A DNA stretch of 51,677 bases from Butyrivibrio sp. (GTDB lineage Bacteria > Bacillota > Clostridia > Lachnospirales > Lachnospiraceae). The notes beneath the pieces are model-generated. The model saw only the letters and a list, made by a program, of their open reading frames with translations, was not told where the DNA came from and ran no database searches. The position numbers and the translations under genes are program-made. Every line of letters starts with the position of its first letter. The first letter of the stretch is position 1. Shown here in pieces: positions 18,944 to 27,055 of the stretch. The stretch is taken from contig JAILFT010000112.1 in NCBI GenBank assembly GCA_024697425.1, forward strand, positions 1-51,677. The letters are read 5' to 3'.

Positions 18944-19042
18944 TTCTCCTCCGTTTTATCCGCAAAAATACTAGATGTACAGGTATATATTACAGGAATT
19001 ACCTAAAAATTACCATAAATTTTTGAGCAGAATCAAATATCT

Positions 19043-19963
19043 TCAAAGACGTTTGATCATCCGAATATACTTGCCGTATTGGGGATTCCCCGAGACGGTT
19101 CTTTTCCCGCCCTTATACTCGTTGCCGTAGATGTTCTCCTCAACGTTGACTTCGTCCATCACTTCGAATCCAAGTTTTTCGCACATCCTGATGGATGCTG
19201 TGTTTTCGGCCTTCACCAGGGTCTGCACTGAGTCAAACTGAAGTATGTCCCTTCCGTAATTCAGGATCGCACTGCAGGCCTCAAGGGCGTATCCCTGACG
19301 CTGGAAGTCTCTCCCCACAAGAAATCCCAGCTCCACCTCATCAAATCCGTTCCTTACCGAGTAGCCGGCTCTTCCGATGATCCTGCCGTCTTCAAGCCTC
19401 ACAAGAGTCCACACGCCAAAGCCCATAAGCTCGTAGACCTTCCTGATATAGTCCCTCTGGTAGCGCTTCTCATCCTCAGGATTGTCAAAGAGCCCTTCCA
19501 TGTATTTCGTCATCTCCGGGTCCGCATAGATTTTGTAGAACTCATCCACATCCTCAACCGTGGTCTCACGGATAAGGAGCCGCTCTGTCCTCATGATCTC
19601 CCAGGGCTCACCTGCGTATCGCTGATAGACTTTCTCAAAGGAATCCATCTCCACATCTGTTATGCCACTGAATATGTACTTCGCTTCGGGAAAAGAAAAA
19701 TCGGCTCCCAGGCCCTCCTGCATTCCCACCACATAGTAGCCTTCATCCAGCAGCTCTTTTCCCAAGGCAGGAAGGTCAGTGATCACAAGAGAAGTGGTTT
19801 TGTCAAAACCGGAAAGCTCCGGCAGTTCCCCATTACAGGCGTAGACTGCGGCCGAATCATAGCCGCAGTCCTTAATATACTTCATCGTTTCAGAGATATC
19901 GCCGCTTAGCTTTGTGGCCTCACGGTCCTTTTCATCCAAAAGGAAAACAACCGTCCTTAGCAA
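19043..19963 (-). CDS. GNAT N-acetyltransferase with an N-terminal Rossmann/HAD-like domain
   Basis: 306 residues in two parts. Residues about 1-120 look like an alpha/beta HAD-like or Rossmann domain but lack a clear DxD catalytic pair. Residues about 125-306 are a RimJ/RimL-type GNAT domain (RTERLLIRETTVEDVDEF, acetyl-CoA loop GRDFQRQGYALEA, then AENTASIRMCEKLGF). It starts at TTG 19963, directly after the stop of the GGDEF gene; the only ribosome binding site, GGAG, lies inside the end of that gene, so translation is coupled. The substrate is unknown. Confidence 0.82.
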   Translation of the reverse strand: MLRTVVFLLDEKDREATKLSGDISETMKYIKDCGYDSAAVYACNGELPELSGFDKTTSLVITDLPALGKELLDEGYYVVGMQEGLGADFSFPEAKYIFSGITDVEMDSFEKVYQRYAGEPWEIMRTERLLIRETTVEDVDEFYKIYADPEMTKYMEGLFDNPEDEKRYQRDYIRKVYELMGFGVWTLVRLEDGRIIGRAGYSVRNGFDEVELGFLVGRDFQRQGYALEACSAILNYGRDILQFDSVQTLVKAENTASIRMCEKLGFEVMDEVNVEENIYGNEYKGGKRTVSGNPQYGKYIRMIKRL

Positions 19964-22900
19964 TTAAAGCATCTCCTTTTCATAGGTGATCTGATAGCCC
20001 TTAAGCAGAGGCTCTTCTTTGCACCTTTCTTCTATTCTTTCTATTATTATCTTAGCATCATCCTGGTCTGTGTCGGTAATAATCACCAGCGCAGTGTTGT
20101 TGTCTATGGTAAATACATCAGTGCAGCGCAGGCTCTCGGAGATAATCTTGCCAAACTCAACCATTGTATCAAGATTTATCTCTTTTCCCTCTTCTCCGGT
20201 AACTGTGAAATGGATCAGCACAGAATTTATGACGGAGTTGTCGCCAAGTCTTACCAGCAGCCTGTATATCTCTCGAAGCTTGGTGTTCTCAACCTTATAG
20301 GGTTTCTTGGATTTATTTCTCTCACCAAGGATGGTCCTGACTTCCGCAATTCCCGTAGCATTGGCTCTGGATGAGTCCTCCCCGGCAAAAAGCTCTTCAT
20401 CATAGAGAATATAGCTGTGCTTACCGGAGTTCTTTACTATATAAAGAGCCTTATCAGCCTTTTTGAACAGTGTATCATAGTCGGAGGTGTCCTCGCTTGC
20501 TACCTTAACCGCGCCTATGGAGATACCGAGAGGAATGTTCATGTTCTCACCAAGATTCCGCTTTGCCATGGTCATAAGCTGCGTATTGAGGTTTTCTGTT
20601 CTGGCTTCCAGCTGCTGTTCTCCGATGCCCCTGTAAAATGCCACGAACTCGTCGCCGCCGATCCTGCAGAGAATATCCTCGTTTCCGGCATTCTCCTTAA
20701 GGATCCTTGCCAGATCGATGAGGATTCTGTCGCCCATGTCATGGCCAAACAGGTCGTTTACGGGCTTGAAGTTATCCAGGTCCAGTACAGCCAGGATTCC
20801 CTCGCCATCCTTGCAGGCCACAGACAAAGTCTCTTTTGAGCCTCTTTTATTCAGAAGTCCCGTAAGAGGATCAATTGTTGCTTCTTTCTGAAGGCGCTGG
20901 ACATTACCCAGCTTGGCAACCATGTTGCCCACAGCCCAGCCGATGTACAGAACCAGAAGGAAGCATACCGCATACAGATACAATCTGAAGTAAGTGCGCT
21001 CAAAGATCTGTGACTCCTTGGTCACAGGGAAGGCTTCGTCCCTTACAACAATATTACCCGAGGCATCAAGGATTTCCACATGGAATACATAATCTCCGTA
21101 AGGCAGATTCGTGAAGGACAGCTGCTCCATATCCTTCTGATTACAGGTTATACCTTCATCATCTGCCCCCTCCAGATACATGTGTATCAGAGGATTGGAC
21201 AGAGTGTAATTCATAACGGCAACATCAAACTGCACACGGGAGGAGGTGGCGGGAATGTGATAAACCCCATCCTTCGGAATGATTGCCTCATCTCCCACGG
21301 TAAGATTTGAAATACTTATTTCGTACTCGCTGTTAAAATTATCATAGTTGACGGTGGATATTCGCCTTACACCATCGATACATGGGATGTAGAGCCTCTC
21401 ACCGTTAAGTACATAACTTGCATTGGAGGTTATTGAAGTCTGAAGTCCTCTGTTTCTGTTAAGGAGCATATAGTTGTAGTAGCCATCGTTAAGAAGGTCA
21501 CTCTCGTCAACCACAAAGATGCCTCCGCTGGACATAATCCAGGCTTTGCCATCGTTTGAGATGAACACGTCGTAGTTGTTGCTGTAGGGGAAGTTCTCCA
21601 GCCTTCTTATCTCATGGCCGTTGTCATAGTAAAGAGCATTACTGGTGACATAGATGAAGCCGCCCTTACAGGGAACGATCTTCATAACCACCAGGGCCAT
21701 AAGTCCGTCCTCCACGCCTATTGTTCTGACAAGCTTGCCGCCTTCTATCACATAGATACCGTCACCGTCGGAACCTACAAGATATGTGCCGTCATCCTTC
21801 TGGACCACGCAAAGGGGCTGAGTCTTGATGCCTTCATACTCTCCTATCTTCCAGATGACCTTGTCATTATTGATAAGGGTAATGCCCACACTGCTGCCGG
21901 CAATTATCCTTCCGTCCGACAGTTCCTTGGTAAACCTGAATTTATCTCCCTCAGCGTTTCCGTTTTTGGAGTTAAAATATTGTATGGTCCCGTCAGGCTT
22001 CAGCTCAATAAGTCCGTGGGGCCCGTAGGTGCTGAACCACAAATTCTCCTTGCTGTCGCACATGATGTTCCTGATCCGCACATCCTTAAGATACTCCGGG
22101 TGCGGTATGGGAACGGAGTAATAAGTTTTCAGATCGATGGTAACAAGTCCGTTTCCTGTTCCTGCGTAAAGAAGTCCGTCCTTTACGATCACACTGTTTA
22201 CCACGTCTTCATCTACTTTTGCCCTGGAAAAGATGTCCTCAAAGGGATTCCAGGAATACTTTTTAACGCCCTGCTTGCTGGAGGCAAACCATACATTGCC
22301 CTGATAATCTAAAAGTATATTGACTACGGAGCTGTCAAAATTGTCATCGGAAAGATCCGTCACGGTCCCCTTATCGGAGATAAAGCCAAGTCCGTTCTCA
22401 CAGGCCACAAAATATCCCTTGAACTCCTTGGAATACAGAATGTCGTTGAAATACGTCAGACTTCCGCAATACTTCTTGGATAAAAGATCCGTGGAGTTAT
22501 CCTTAATGTATATCTTACCGGTGAGATTGGTGCTGGTTCCGACAATATAGTTTCCCTCTTCCGCTGCTGTCACAACGGTATAGTCCCCGGCAAGAACATA
22601 CAGTATTTTCCTGTCCCTGAATATCACAAGACTTCCGTCATTCTTTACCCCGGCAACCGTATCCCCGCTGGCACTGAGCTTATTAAAGCTCATGAAGCTG
22701 TTCTCTTCATAAACTTCAATCTCTTCCTCGGGAGTGATCCTGCTAAGCTGCTTGATGGTGGCAACATATATATTGCCTTCATTGTCTTCCGTAATAGCTC
22801 TTATGGCATTGGCAGGAAGTCCAAGATCGGCATTGTAAAATCTTACAGCTCCCGTATCGCAGTTATAGCAGCCAACGCCGCTGTCGTTAGTACCGATCCA

Positions 22901-23740
22901 AAGAAGCCCCTCACTGTCCACAAACAGTGCAGTAACATTCTTGATCCTGGAATCGATATCCGCCGGATAAAATCTGTAACCGTCATACCGGTACAGCCCG
23001 GCATAAGACCCAACCCAGATGTATCCATCCTTGGTCTGAGCAATGGCATTGATCTCCATTGATTCAAGTCCGGTATCCGCATTATAGAGATTGCCTGCAT
23101 ACTCCGAGCCGAAATCGGCCGCATAGATACGTGATCCGGTCAAAAGAGACATCAAAAGAGCCGAAAGCAGAATAAGCGCAGCAGCTGTCTTTTTTCTCTT
23201 CTTAAAAATAAAGCGGCCTATTCTGAGCAGCCCTGAAGCGACAATAATACAAATGGCCTTATCGGGGATATCCACAAAGGCCTCACCAAGGAAAGAATTC
23301 AGGATAGGAACATCCATATCCAGGGCAATGCGGTCAATAAGTCCATCTCCCCAGACGTTTCCCGTTTTTCCGCCATACATTATCAAGTTAATGGGAGTTG
23401 ATATAAGAGCCGCGATCACACCTGAAAGCACGGCAGTAGAAATAAACCTGAAGTAGTCTTTTTCTCCCCTGGGATAAAGCATGCCAACAGCAACTCCTAT
23501 CCCGGCGGATACGAGCATGTAAGGCAGTGCGACAGGGTCTCCAAAGGAGATGACCAGGTTGAAAAGAATACCACATATAGCTCCGGCTACTGGGCCCAGT
23601 TTGATGGCCACCATAATGGTTCCGACAGCATCAAACCAAACCGGAACTTCATACATCGATGCGAGGCTTCTTCCACCATAGTCAATGCCGACACACAGAA
23701 GTATAAAAATCCAGTTCTTCCAAGATTTCAACACTTTCAT
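19964..23740 (-). CDS. Membrane sensor: ECF-S-like domain, beta-propeller, Y_Y_Y and GGDEF domains
   Basis: 1258 residues. Residues 1-180 form a multi-helix membrane domain resembling ECF transporter S components (PVWFDAVGTIMVAIKLGPVA). A further helix near 188-205 ends in AYA-like small residues. Next comes an extracytoplasmic region of many two-component-regulator propeller blades (DGYIWVGSYAGLYRYDGYRF is one), then a Y_Y_Y-type beta domain, a transmembrane helix at about 908-935 and a GGDEF diguanylate cyclase with RIGGDEF near 1028. The inhibitory RxxD site is GNED here, so product inhibition may be lost. The last 120 residues form a further alpha/beta domain of unknown role. It likely senses an external ligand and makes c-di-GMP. 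Confidence 0.9.
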   Translation of the reverse strand: MKVLKSWKNWIFILLCVGIDYGGRSLASMYEVPVWFDAVGTIMVAIKLGPVAGAICGILFNLVISFGDPVALPYMLVSAGIGVAVGMLYPRGEKDYFRFISTAVLSGVIAALISTPINLIMYGGKTGNVWGDGLIDRIALDMDVPILNSFLGEAFVDIPDKAICIIVASGLLRIGRFIFKKRKKTAAALILLSALLMSLLTGSRIYAADFGSEYAGNLYNADTGLESMEINAIAQTKDGYIWVGSYAGLYRYDGYRFYPADIDSRIKNVTALFVDSEGLLWIGTNDSGVGCYNCDTGAVRFYNADLGLPANAIRAITEDNEGNIYVATIKQLSRITPEEEIEVYEENSFMSFNKLSASGDTVAGVKNDGSLVIFRDRKILYVLAGDYTVVTAAEEGNYIVGTSTNLTGKIYIKDNSTDLLSKKYCGSLTYFNDILYSKEFKGYFVACENGLGFISDKGTVTDLSDDNFDSSVVNILLDYQGNVWFASSKQGVKKYSWNPFEDIFSRAKVDEDVVNSVIVKDGLLYAGTGNGLVTIDLKTYYSVPIPHPEYLKDVRIRNIMCDSKENLWFSTYGPHGLIELKPDGTIQYFNSKNGNAEGDKFRFTKELSDGRIIAGSSVGITLINNDKVIWKIGEYEGIKTQPLCVVQKDDGTYLVGSDGDGIYVIEGGKLVRTIGVEDGLMALVVMKIVPCKGGFIYVTSNALYYDNGHEIRRLENFPYSNNYDVFISNDGKAWIMSSGGIFVVDESDLLNDGYYNYMLLNRNRGLQTSITSNASYVLNGERLYIPCIDGVRRISTVNYDNFNSEYEISISNLTVGDEAIIPKDGVYHIPATSSRVQFDVAVMNYTLSNPLIHMYLEGADDEGITCNQKDMEQLSFTNLPYGDYVFHVEILDASGNIVVRDEAFPVTKESQIFERTYFRLYLYAVCFLLVLYIGWAVGNMVAKLGNVQRLQKEATIDPLTGLLNKRGSKETLSVACKDGEGILAVLDLDNFKPVNDLFGHDMGDRILIDLARILKENAGNEDILCRIGGDEFVAFYRGIGEQQLEARTENLNTQLMTMAKRNLGENMNIPLGISIGAVKVASEDTSDYDTLFKKADKALYIVKNSGKHSYILYDEELFAGEDSSRANATGIAEVRTILGERNKSKKPYKVENTKLREIYRLLVRLGDNSVINSVLIHFTVTGEEGKEINLDTMVEFGKIISESLRCTDVFTIDNNTALVIITDTDQDDAKIIIERIEERCKEEPLLKGYQITYEKEML

Positions 23741-23746
23741 ATCATA

Positions 23747-23775
23747 ATTCTATCATTATGACAGTAACTACTCAA
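23747..23775 (-). promoter_or_regulatory. Promoter of the GGDEF sensor gene, possibly giving a leaderless mRNA
   Basis: Minus strand -35 TTGAGT (23770-23775), 17-bp spacer, -10 TAGAAT (23747-23752). The expected start of transcription, about 7 nt past the -10, falls on the ATG at 23740. No Shine-Dalgarno sequence precedes that ATG. Confidence 0.6.
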
Positions 23776-23787
23776 CGGATTAGTGAT

Positions 23788-23830
23788 TAAAAAACGCTAA
23801 AAAACGGGGCAAAACCCATTTTTCAGCGTT
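23788..23830 (-). terminator. Rho-independent terminator after the HPr-like gene
   Basis: On the minus strand, AACGCTGAAAAATGGG (23815-23830) pairs with CCCCGTTTTTTAGCGTT (23793-23809) around a 5-nt loop, followed by a T-run. It ends the whiA-HPr transcript about 195 nt past its stop. Confidence 0.75.
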
Positions 23831-23900
23831 AACAATTTGTTTACAATTAATTAAAAGAATGGTTACTTCAAATCATCTTTTAGACATAAAGGCTTGTTAA

Positions 23901-24008
23901 TATAATATTGTCAGATGAGTTAAGACAATACCAAATAAAACTTTTTCATAATATGCCAGGTAAGGAAGCTTACCTGGCATCCTCCCTTTTTAGGGGGCTT
24001 TTTTATTT
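23901..24008 (+). ncRNA. Candidate small RNA on the plus strand
   Basis: A plus-strand -35 TTTAGA (23879-23884), 16-bp spacer and -10 TATAAT (23901-23906) precede a region without an ORF. It holds ATTGTC/GACAAT (23907-23912 with 23924-23929), a perfect 12-bp hairpin (23953-23964 with 23969-23980) and a second short GC hairpin (about 23982-23997) followed by TTTTTT (23999-24004), i.e. a plus-strand terminator. It lies antisense to the 3' end of the HPr-like transcript. The transcript would be about 95 nt. The same hairpins could instead be 3'-UTR structure of the minus transcript. Confidence 0.5.
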
Positions 24009-24024
24009 TGCGATACTACGCGGG

Positions 24025-24285
24025 TCAATTAGCCAATCCCTGAAGAAAATTCTCAACACCGGCAACTGCTGACTCTTCATCACTGCCATCAGCAATAACG
24101 GTAACTGCTTCTCCGGATGAAAGGCTCAGAGTCATCATCCCCATGATGCTCTTAGCGTTTACCTTCTTGGACTGTGCCTCGATGTGCACTGTGCTCTCAT
24201 ATCTGCTGGCAAGCTGTACCAGCTCAGCAACAGGTCTGGCCTCAAGTCCTCTGGGCAACTTGATTTCGATAGATTTTGTGATCAT
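24025..24285 (-). CDS. HPr-like regulatory protein with Glu15 (Crh-like)
   Basis: 86 residues with the HPr fold pattern. The phosphotransfer histidine is replaced: the active-site loop reads GLEARPV, giving Glu15, while Arg17 stays. The regulatory serine is present at exactly position 46 in VNAKSIMG. This matches the logic of Bacillus Crh (Gln15, Ser46), which cannot carry PTS phosphate but can be phosphorylated by HprK and act with CcpA. It is the last gene of the murB-rapZ-whiA run, where crh sits in Bacillus. It starts at ATG 24285 behind GAGGAGGATATT. Function in this organism is inferred. Confidence 0.9.
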   Translation of the reverse strand: MITKSIEIKLPRGLEARPVAELVQLASRYESTVHIEAQSKKVNAKSIMGMMTLSLSSGEAVTVIADGSDEESAVAGVENFLQGLAN

Positions 24286-24296
24286 AATATCCTCCT

Positions 24297-25241
24297 CTAA
24301 GATCTTAAACGATCAGCAAGCTCACTCAGTTTTCTGAGCCTATGGTTCACACCCGATTTGCCTACCGGCGGATCCAGGTATTTACCGAGTTCCAAAAGGG
24401 TTGCGTCAGGATGTTCCAGTCTCACTTCAGCCATATCCCTGAGACTCTCCTGCAATTTGTTAAAGCCGTAATGATCCCTGATGTATGTGATGTCATCAAT
24501 CTGCTTGGTTGCAGCGTTGACAGTCTTCGTTATGTTAGCAACTTCACAGTTCACCCTTCGGTTAATGGAATTCCTCATCTCCTTCACAATCCTGAGGTTC
24601 TCAAGATTCATAAGACTGACGGGAGCTTCCATTATATTAAGAAGATCAACAATACCTGCTCCCTCCTTGATGTAGAGAACATGGTATTTCTTCCTGAGCA
24701 CAATCCTGGCTTCGATATCAAAATCCTCGATCAGCTCCTGAAGGTGTTTTGCCTGTGCTTCATAGGAACACACAAACTCCAGATGATATCCCTTGTTGGG
24801 ATCACTGATGGAACCACTGCATAAAAAAGCGTCACGAAGAAATGCCCTTTTACAACAGGAATTCTTCGTAACCATGGGGTTGGCACCATCCTCCGGACTT
24901 CTGATCTTCCCTTCCGAATCCATGACCCGGATTGCCTTAAGAATCGATTCCGATTGCGCCGCATCCAGAAGTATCGGCCTGTAAATGCGCCCATTATGGC
25001 GGACCTCGCCGTTTTCCTCTAAAATGCTAGTAACTATATTAAATGCTTTTTTTAATAATGTAAAGAACTTTCTAAGTACCGCAGGGTCGTCCGGTTGCAG
25101 AAACAGCGCAGTATTGCCGCTTTCATCAGGTCCCACATAACCGGCCAGTGTAACTATGGCAGCAAGCTCTGCCAGCTGACAATGGCGTGATGTCCCAATG
25201 CGCTTAGCCAGTTCCTCTTTTACCTCTGTAGAAAAAGACAT
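24297..25241 (-). CDS. whiA: Sporulation/cell-division regulator WhiA
   Basis: 314 residues: an N-terminal LAGLIDADG-homing-endonuclease-like domain (AFLRDAFLCSGSISDPNKGYHLEF region) without catalytic use in this family, and a C-terminal HTH (LRDMAEVRLEHPDATLLELG, then SGVNHRLRKL). WhiA binds DNA and influences cell division and, in Streptomyces, sporulation. It starts at ATG 25241 only 3 nt after the rapZ stop and is probably coupled to it. It sits in the conserved rapZ-whiA-HPr arrangement of Firmicutes. Confidence 0.95.
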   Translation of the reverse strand: MSFSTEVKEELAKRIGTSRHCQLAELAAIVTLAGYVGPDESGNTALFLQPDDPAVLRKFFTLLKKAFNIVTSILEENGEVRHNGRIYRPILLDAAQSESILKAIRVMDSEGKIRSPEDGANPMVTKNSCCKRAFLRDAFLCSGSISDPNKGYHLEFVCSYEAQAKHLQELIEDFDIEARIVLRKKYHVLYIKEGAGIVDLLNIMEAPVSLMNLENLRIVKEMRNSINRRVNCEVANITKTVNAATKQIDDITYIRDHYGFNKLQESLRDMAEVRLEHPDATLLELGKYLDPPVGKSGVNHRLRKLSELADRLRS

Positions 25242-25244
25242 CTC

Positions 25245-26114
25245 TCAACGAGCCTCTTTAACATCCCTGTGAGAGAGCTTAAGTCCGAACTTCCCATCCG
25301 AGTCTTTAAGCTTCTCATATATCTCATTAGCTATGGTTACGCTGCGGTGCTGGCCTCCGGTACAGCCTATGGCCACCACCAGCTGATATTTGCCTTCCTT
25401 GATGTAGCCGGGGATCAGGAACTTCAGAAGATCCTCCAGCTTGTCCACGAATTCCCCGCACTCCGGGAAACTCTTGACGTAATCCTGTACCGGCTTATCA
25501 TTGCCGGTCTGGTGCTTAAGTTCCTCGATGTAGTAGGGATTTGGCAGGAACCTGACGTCAAACACCAGGTCCGCATCGGAAGGAATACCGTACTTAAAAC
25601 CAAAGGAAAGAATGTTCACCATAAGAGAGTTGTACTCCTCGTTGTGGACGAAGATCCTGTCCAGCTCACCCTTGAGCTCTCTGGTAAGAAGATTGGAGGA
25701 ATCGATAACATAGTCCGCCTTCTTCTTGACCTCGGCAAGAACCTCCCTTTCCTTGGAAATGCCGTCTTCAAGCCTGTCTCCTGCGGCATTCATGGGATGT
25801 ATCCTTCTGGTCTCCTTGTATCTTTTTATAAGGACTGCGTCACTGGCATCCATGAAAAGGACCTCCACAGGGATCCCCCTCTCCTTCATGGAATCGATAA
25901 TGCCGGAAACGCCTTCAAAACTCTGCCCGGCTCTGGCGTCGATGCCAAGGACCACCTTAGTGATCCCGCTGTCGGGCATGGTGATAAGCTCCGTGAACTT
26001 CTCTATAAGGGACACCGGGAGATTATCAACACAGTAAAATCCCGCATCCTCCAGCATATGAATGGCTGTAGCTTTTCCGCCGCCACTCATTCCTGTTACT
26101 ATAACAAATCTCAT
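25245..26114 (-). CDS. rapZ: RNase adapter protein RapZ / nucleotide-binding protein
   Basis: 289 residues; an N-terminal P-loop domain and a C-terminal domain with the conserved SFGFKYGIPSDADLVFDVRFLPNP and AIGCTGGQHRSV motifs. In enterobacteria it presents the sRNA GlmZ to RNase E; in Firmicutes (YvcJ) the role is less clear but linked to cell-wall precursor control. The P-loop reads GMSGGGKAT, so the residue after the lysine is Ala instead of Ser/Thr. It overlaps murB by 4 nt (ATGA). Confidence 0.95.
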   Translation of the reverse strand: MRFVIVTGMSGGGKATAIHMLEDAGFYCVDNLPVSLIEKFTELITMPDSGITKVVLGIDARAGQSFEGVSGIIDSMKERGIPVEVLFMDASDAVLIKRYKETRRIHPMNAAGDRLEDGISKEREVLAEVKKKADYVIDSSNLLTRELKGELDRIFVHNEEYNSLMVNILSFGFKYGIPSDADLVFDVRFLPNPYYIEELKHQTGNDKPVQDYVKSFPECGEFVDKLEDLLKFLIPGYIKEGKYQLVVAIGCTGGQHRSVTIANEIYEKLKDSDGKFGLKLSHRDVKEAR

Positions 26115-27040
26115 ACAGATGCTCCTTCCTGAAAATCACCAATCATGATAACTTCAGGCTCTAACATGATTCCGGAATTCTCATAAACCCTCTCCCGAAC
26201 CTTGCCTATCAGCTCGTAAATCTCTGAAGATGTAGCATTACCCTTGTTCACCACAAAGCCGCAATGCTTCTCGGAAACGCAGGCATCACCAACGGAAAAT
26301 CCGCGAAGTCCCGCCTCTTCTATCAGCTTACCCGCAAAATTGCCCTGAGGTCTCTTAAAGGTCGAGCCGGCACTTGGGTACTCAAGAGGCTGTTTCTCCT
26401 TACGCTTTAAAGCCAGCTCCTTCATCCTTGCCGAAATGGCTTCGGAGTCTCCCTTTGCAAGGTCAAGAATCACCGACAGAACGATATATCCTCTTCCCTT
26501 GATGGCGCTGGTCCTGTAACCGAATTCCATGTTCTCGTTGCTGATGGTCATAACTTCGCCCTTGGGATCAAGGACGGTAACTTCCCGGGTAATGAGCTTC
26601 ATCTCGCCGTCATATGCACCGGCGTTCATGATCATTGCGCCGCCGATGGTTCCCGGTATCCCGGCCGCAAACTCAAAGCCGGTAAGACTGTTATCTCTGG
26701 CAAAAGAGGCAATGGCTGAATTCAGTACTCCGCTTTCAGCATAAATACTGCTCTCTCCCTCAAGTCTCAAATCACTGAAGCGCTCCAGAGAAATAACAAT
26801 CCCCTCAAAGCCCTTATCAGACACCAGAAGATTGCTTCCGTTTCCCACAACGAAATAAGGGAGTTCCAGATTCCGCACAAGCTTCATGACGCCCTGCAGC
26901 TGATCCAAATCTCCCGGTTTTACAAATAAGGTGGCAGGCCCACCGGTTCTGAACGTGGTGTGCCTGCTCATGGGTTCGTTTAATAATATGTTTTCTTCTG
27001 AGACAATCTGTCCCAGATGTTCAATGATCTCTTTATTCAA
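26111..27040 (-). CDS. murB: UDP-N-acetylenolpyruvoylglucosamine reductase
   Basis: FAD enzyme that reduces UDP-GlcNAc-enolpyruvate to UDP-MurNAc in peptidoglycan synthesis. 309 residues, as expected for type II MurB. FAD-binding VGNGSNLLVSDKGFEGIV, the catalytic serine region YPSAGSTFKRP, and the C-terminal LEPEVIMIG with the catalytic glutamate are all present. It starts at ATG 27040, 15 nt downstream of glk, and overlaps rapZ by 4 nt. Confidence 0.97.
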   Translation of the reverse strand: MNKEIIEHLGQIVSEENILLNEPMSRHTTFRTGGPATLFVKPGDLDQLQGVMKLVRNLELPYFVVGNGSNLLVSDKGFEGIVISLERFSDLRLEGESSIYAESGVLNSAIASFARDNSLTGFEFAAGIPGTIGGAMIMNAGAYDGEMKLITREVTVLDPKGEVMTISNENMEFGYRTSAIKGRGYIVLSVILDLAKGDSEAISARMKELALKRKEKQPLEYPSAGSTFKRPQGNFAGKLIEEAGLRGFSVGDACVSEKHCGFVVNKGNATSSEIYELIGKVRERVYENSGIMLEPEVIMIGDFQEGASV

Positions 27041-27055
27041 GTACTGTAGACCTCA

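Noticed and set aside
18944-19042. Promoter for the Na/Pi operon
   Set aside because: TGTAATAT-like -10 sequences exist but no -35 at proper spacing could be fixed, so no feature was listed.
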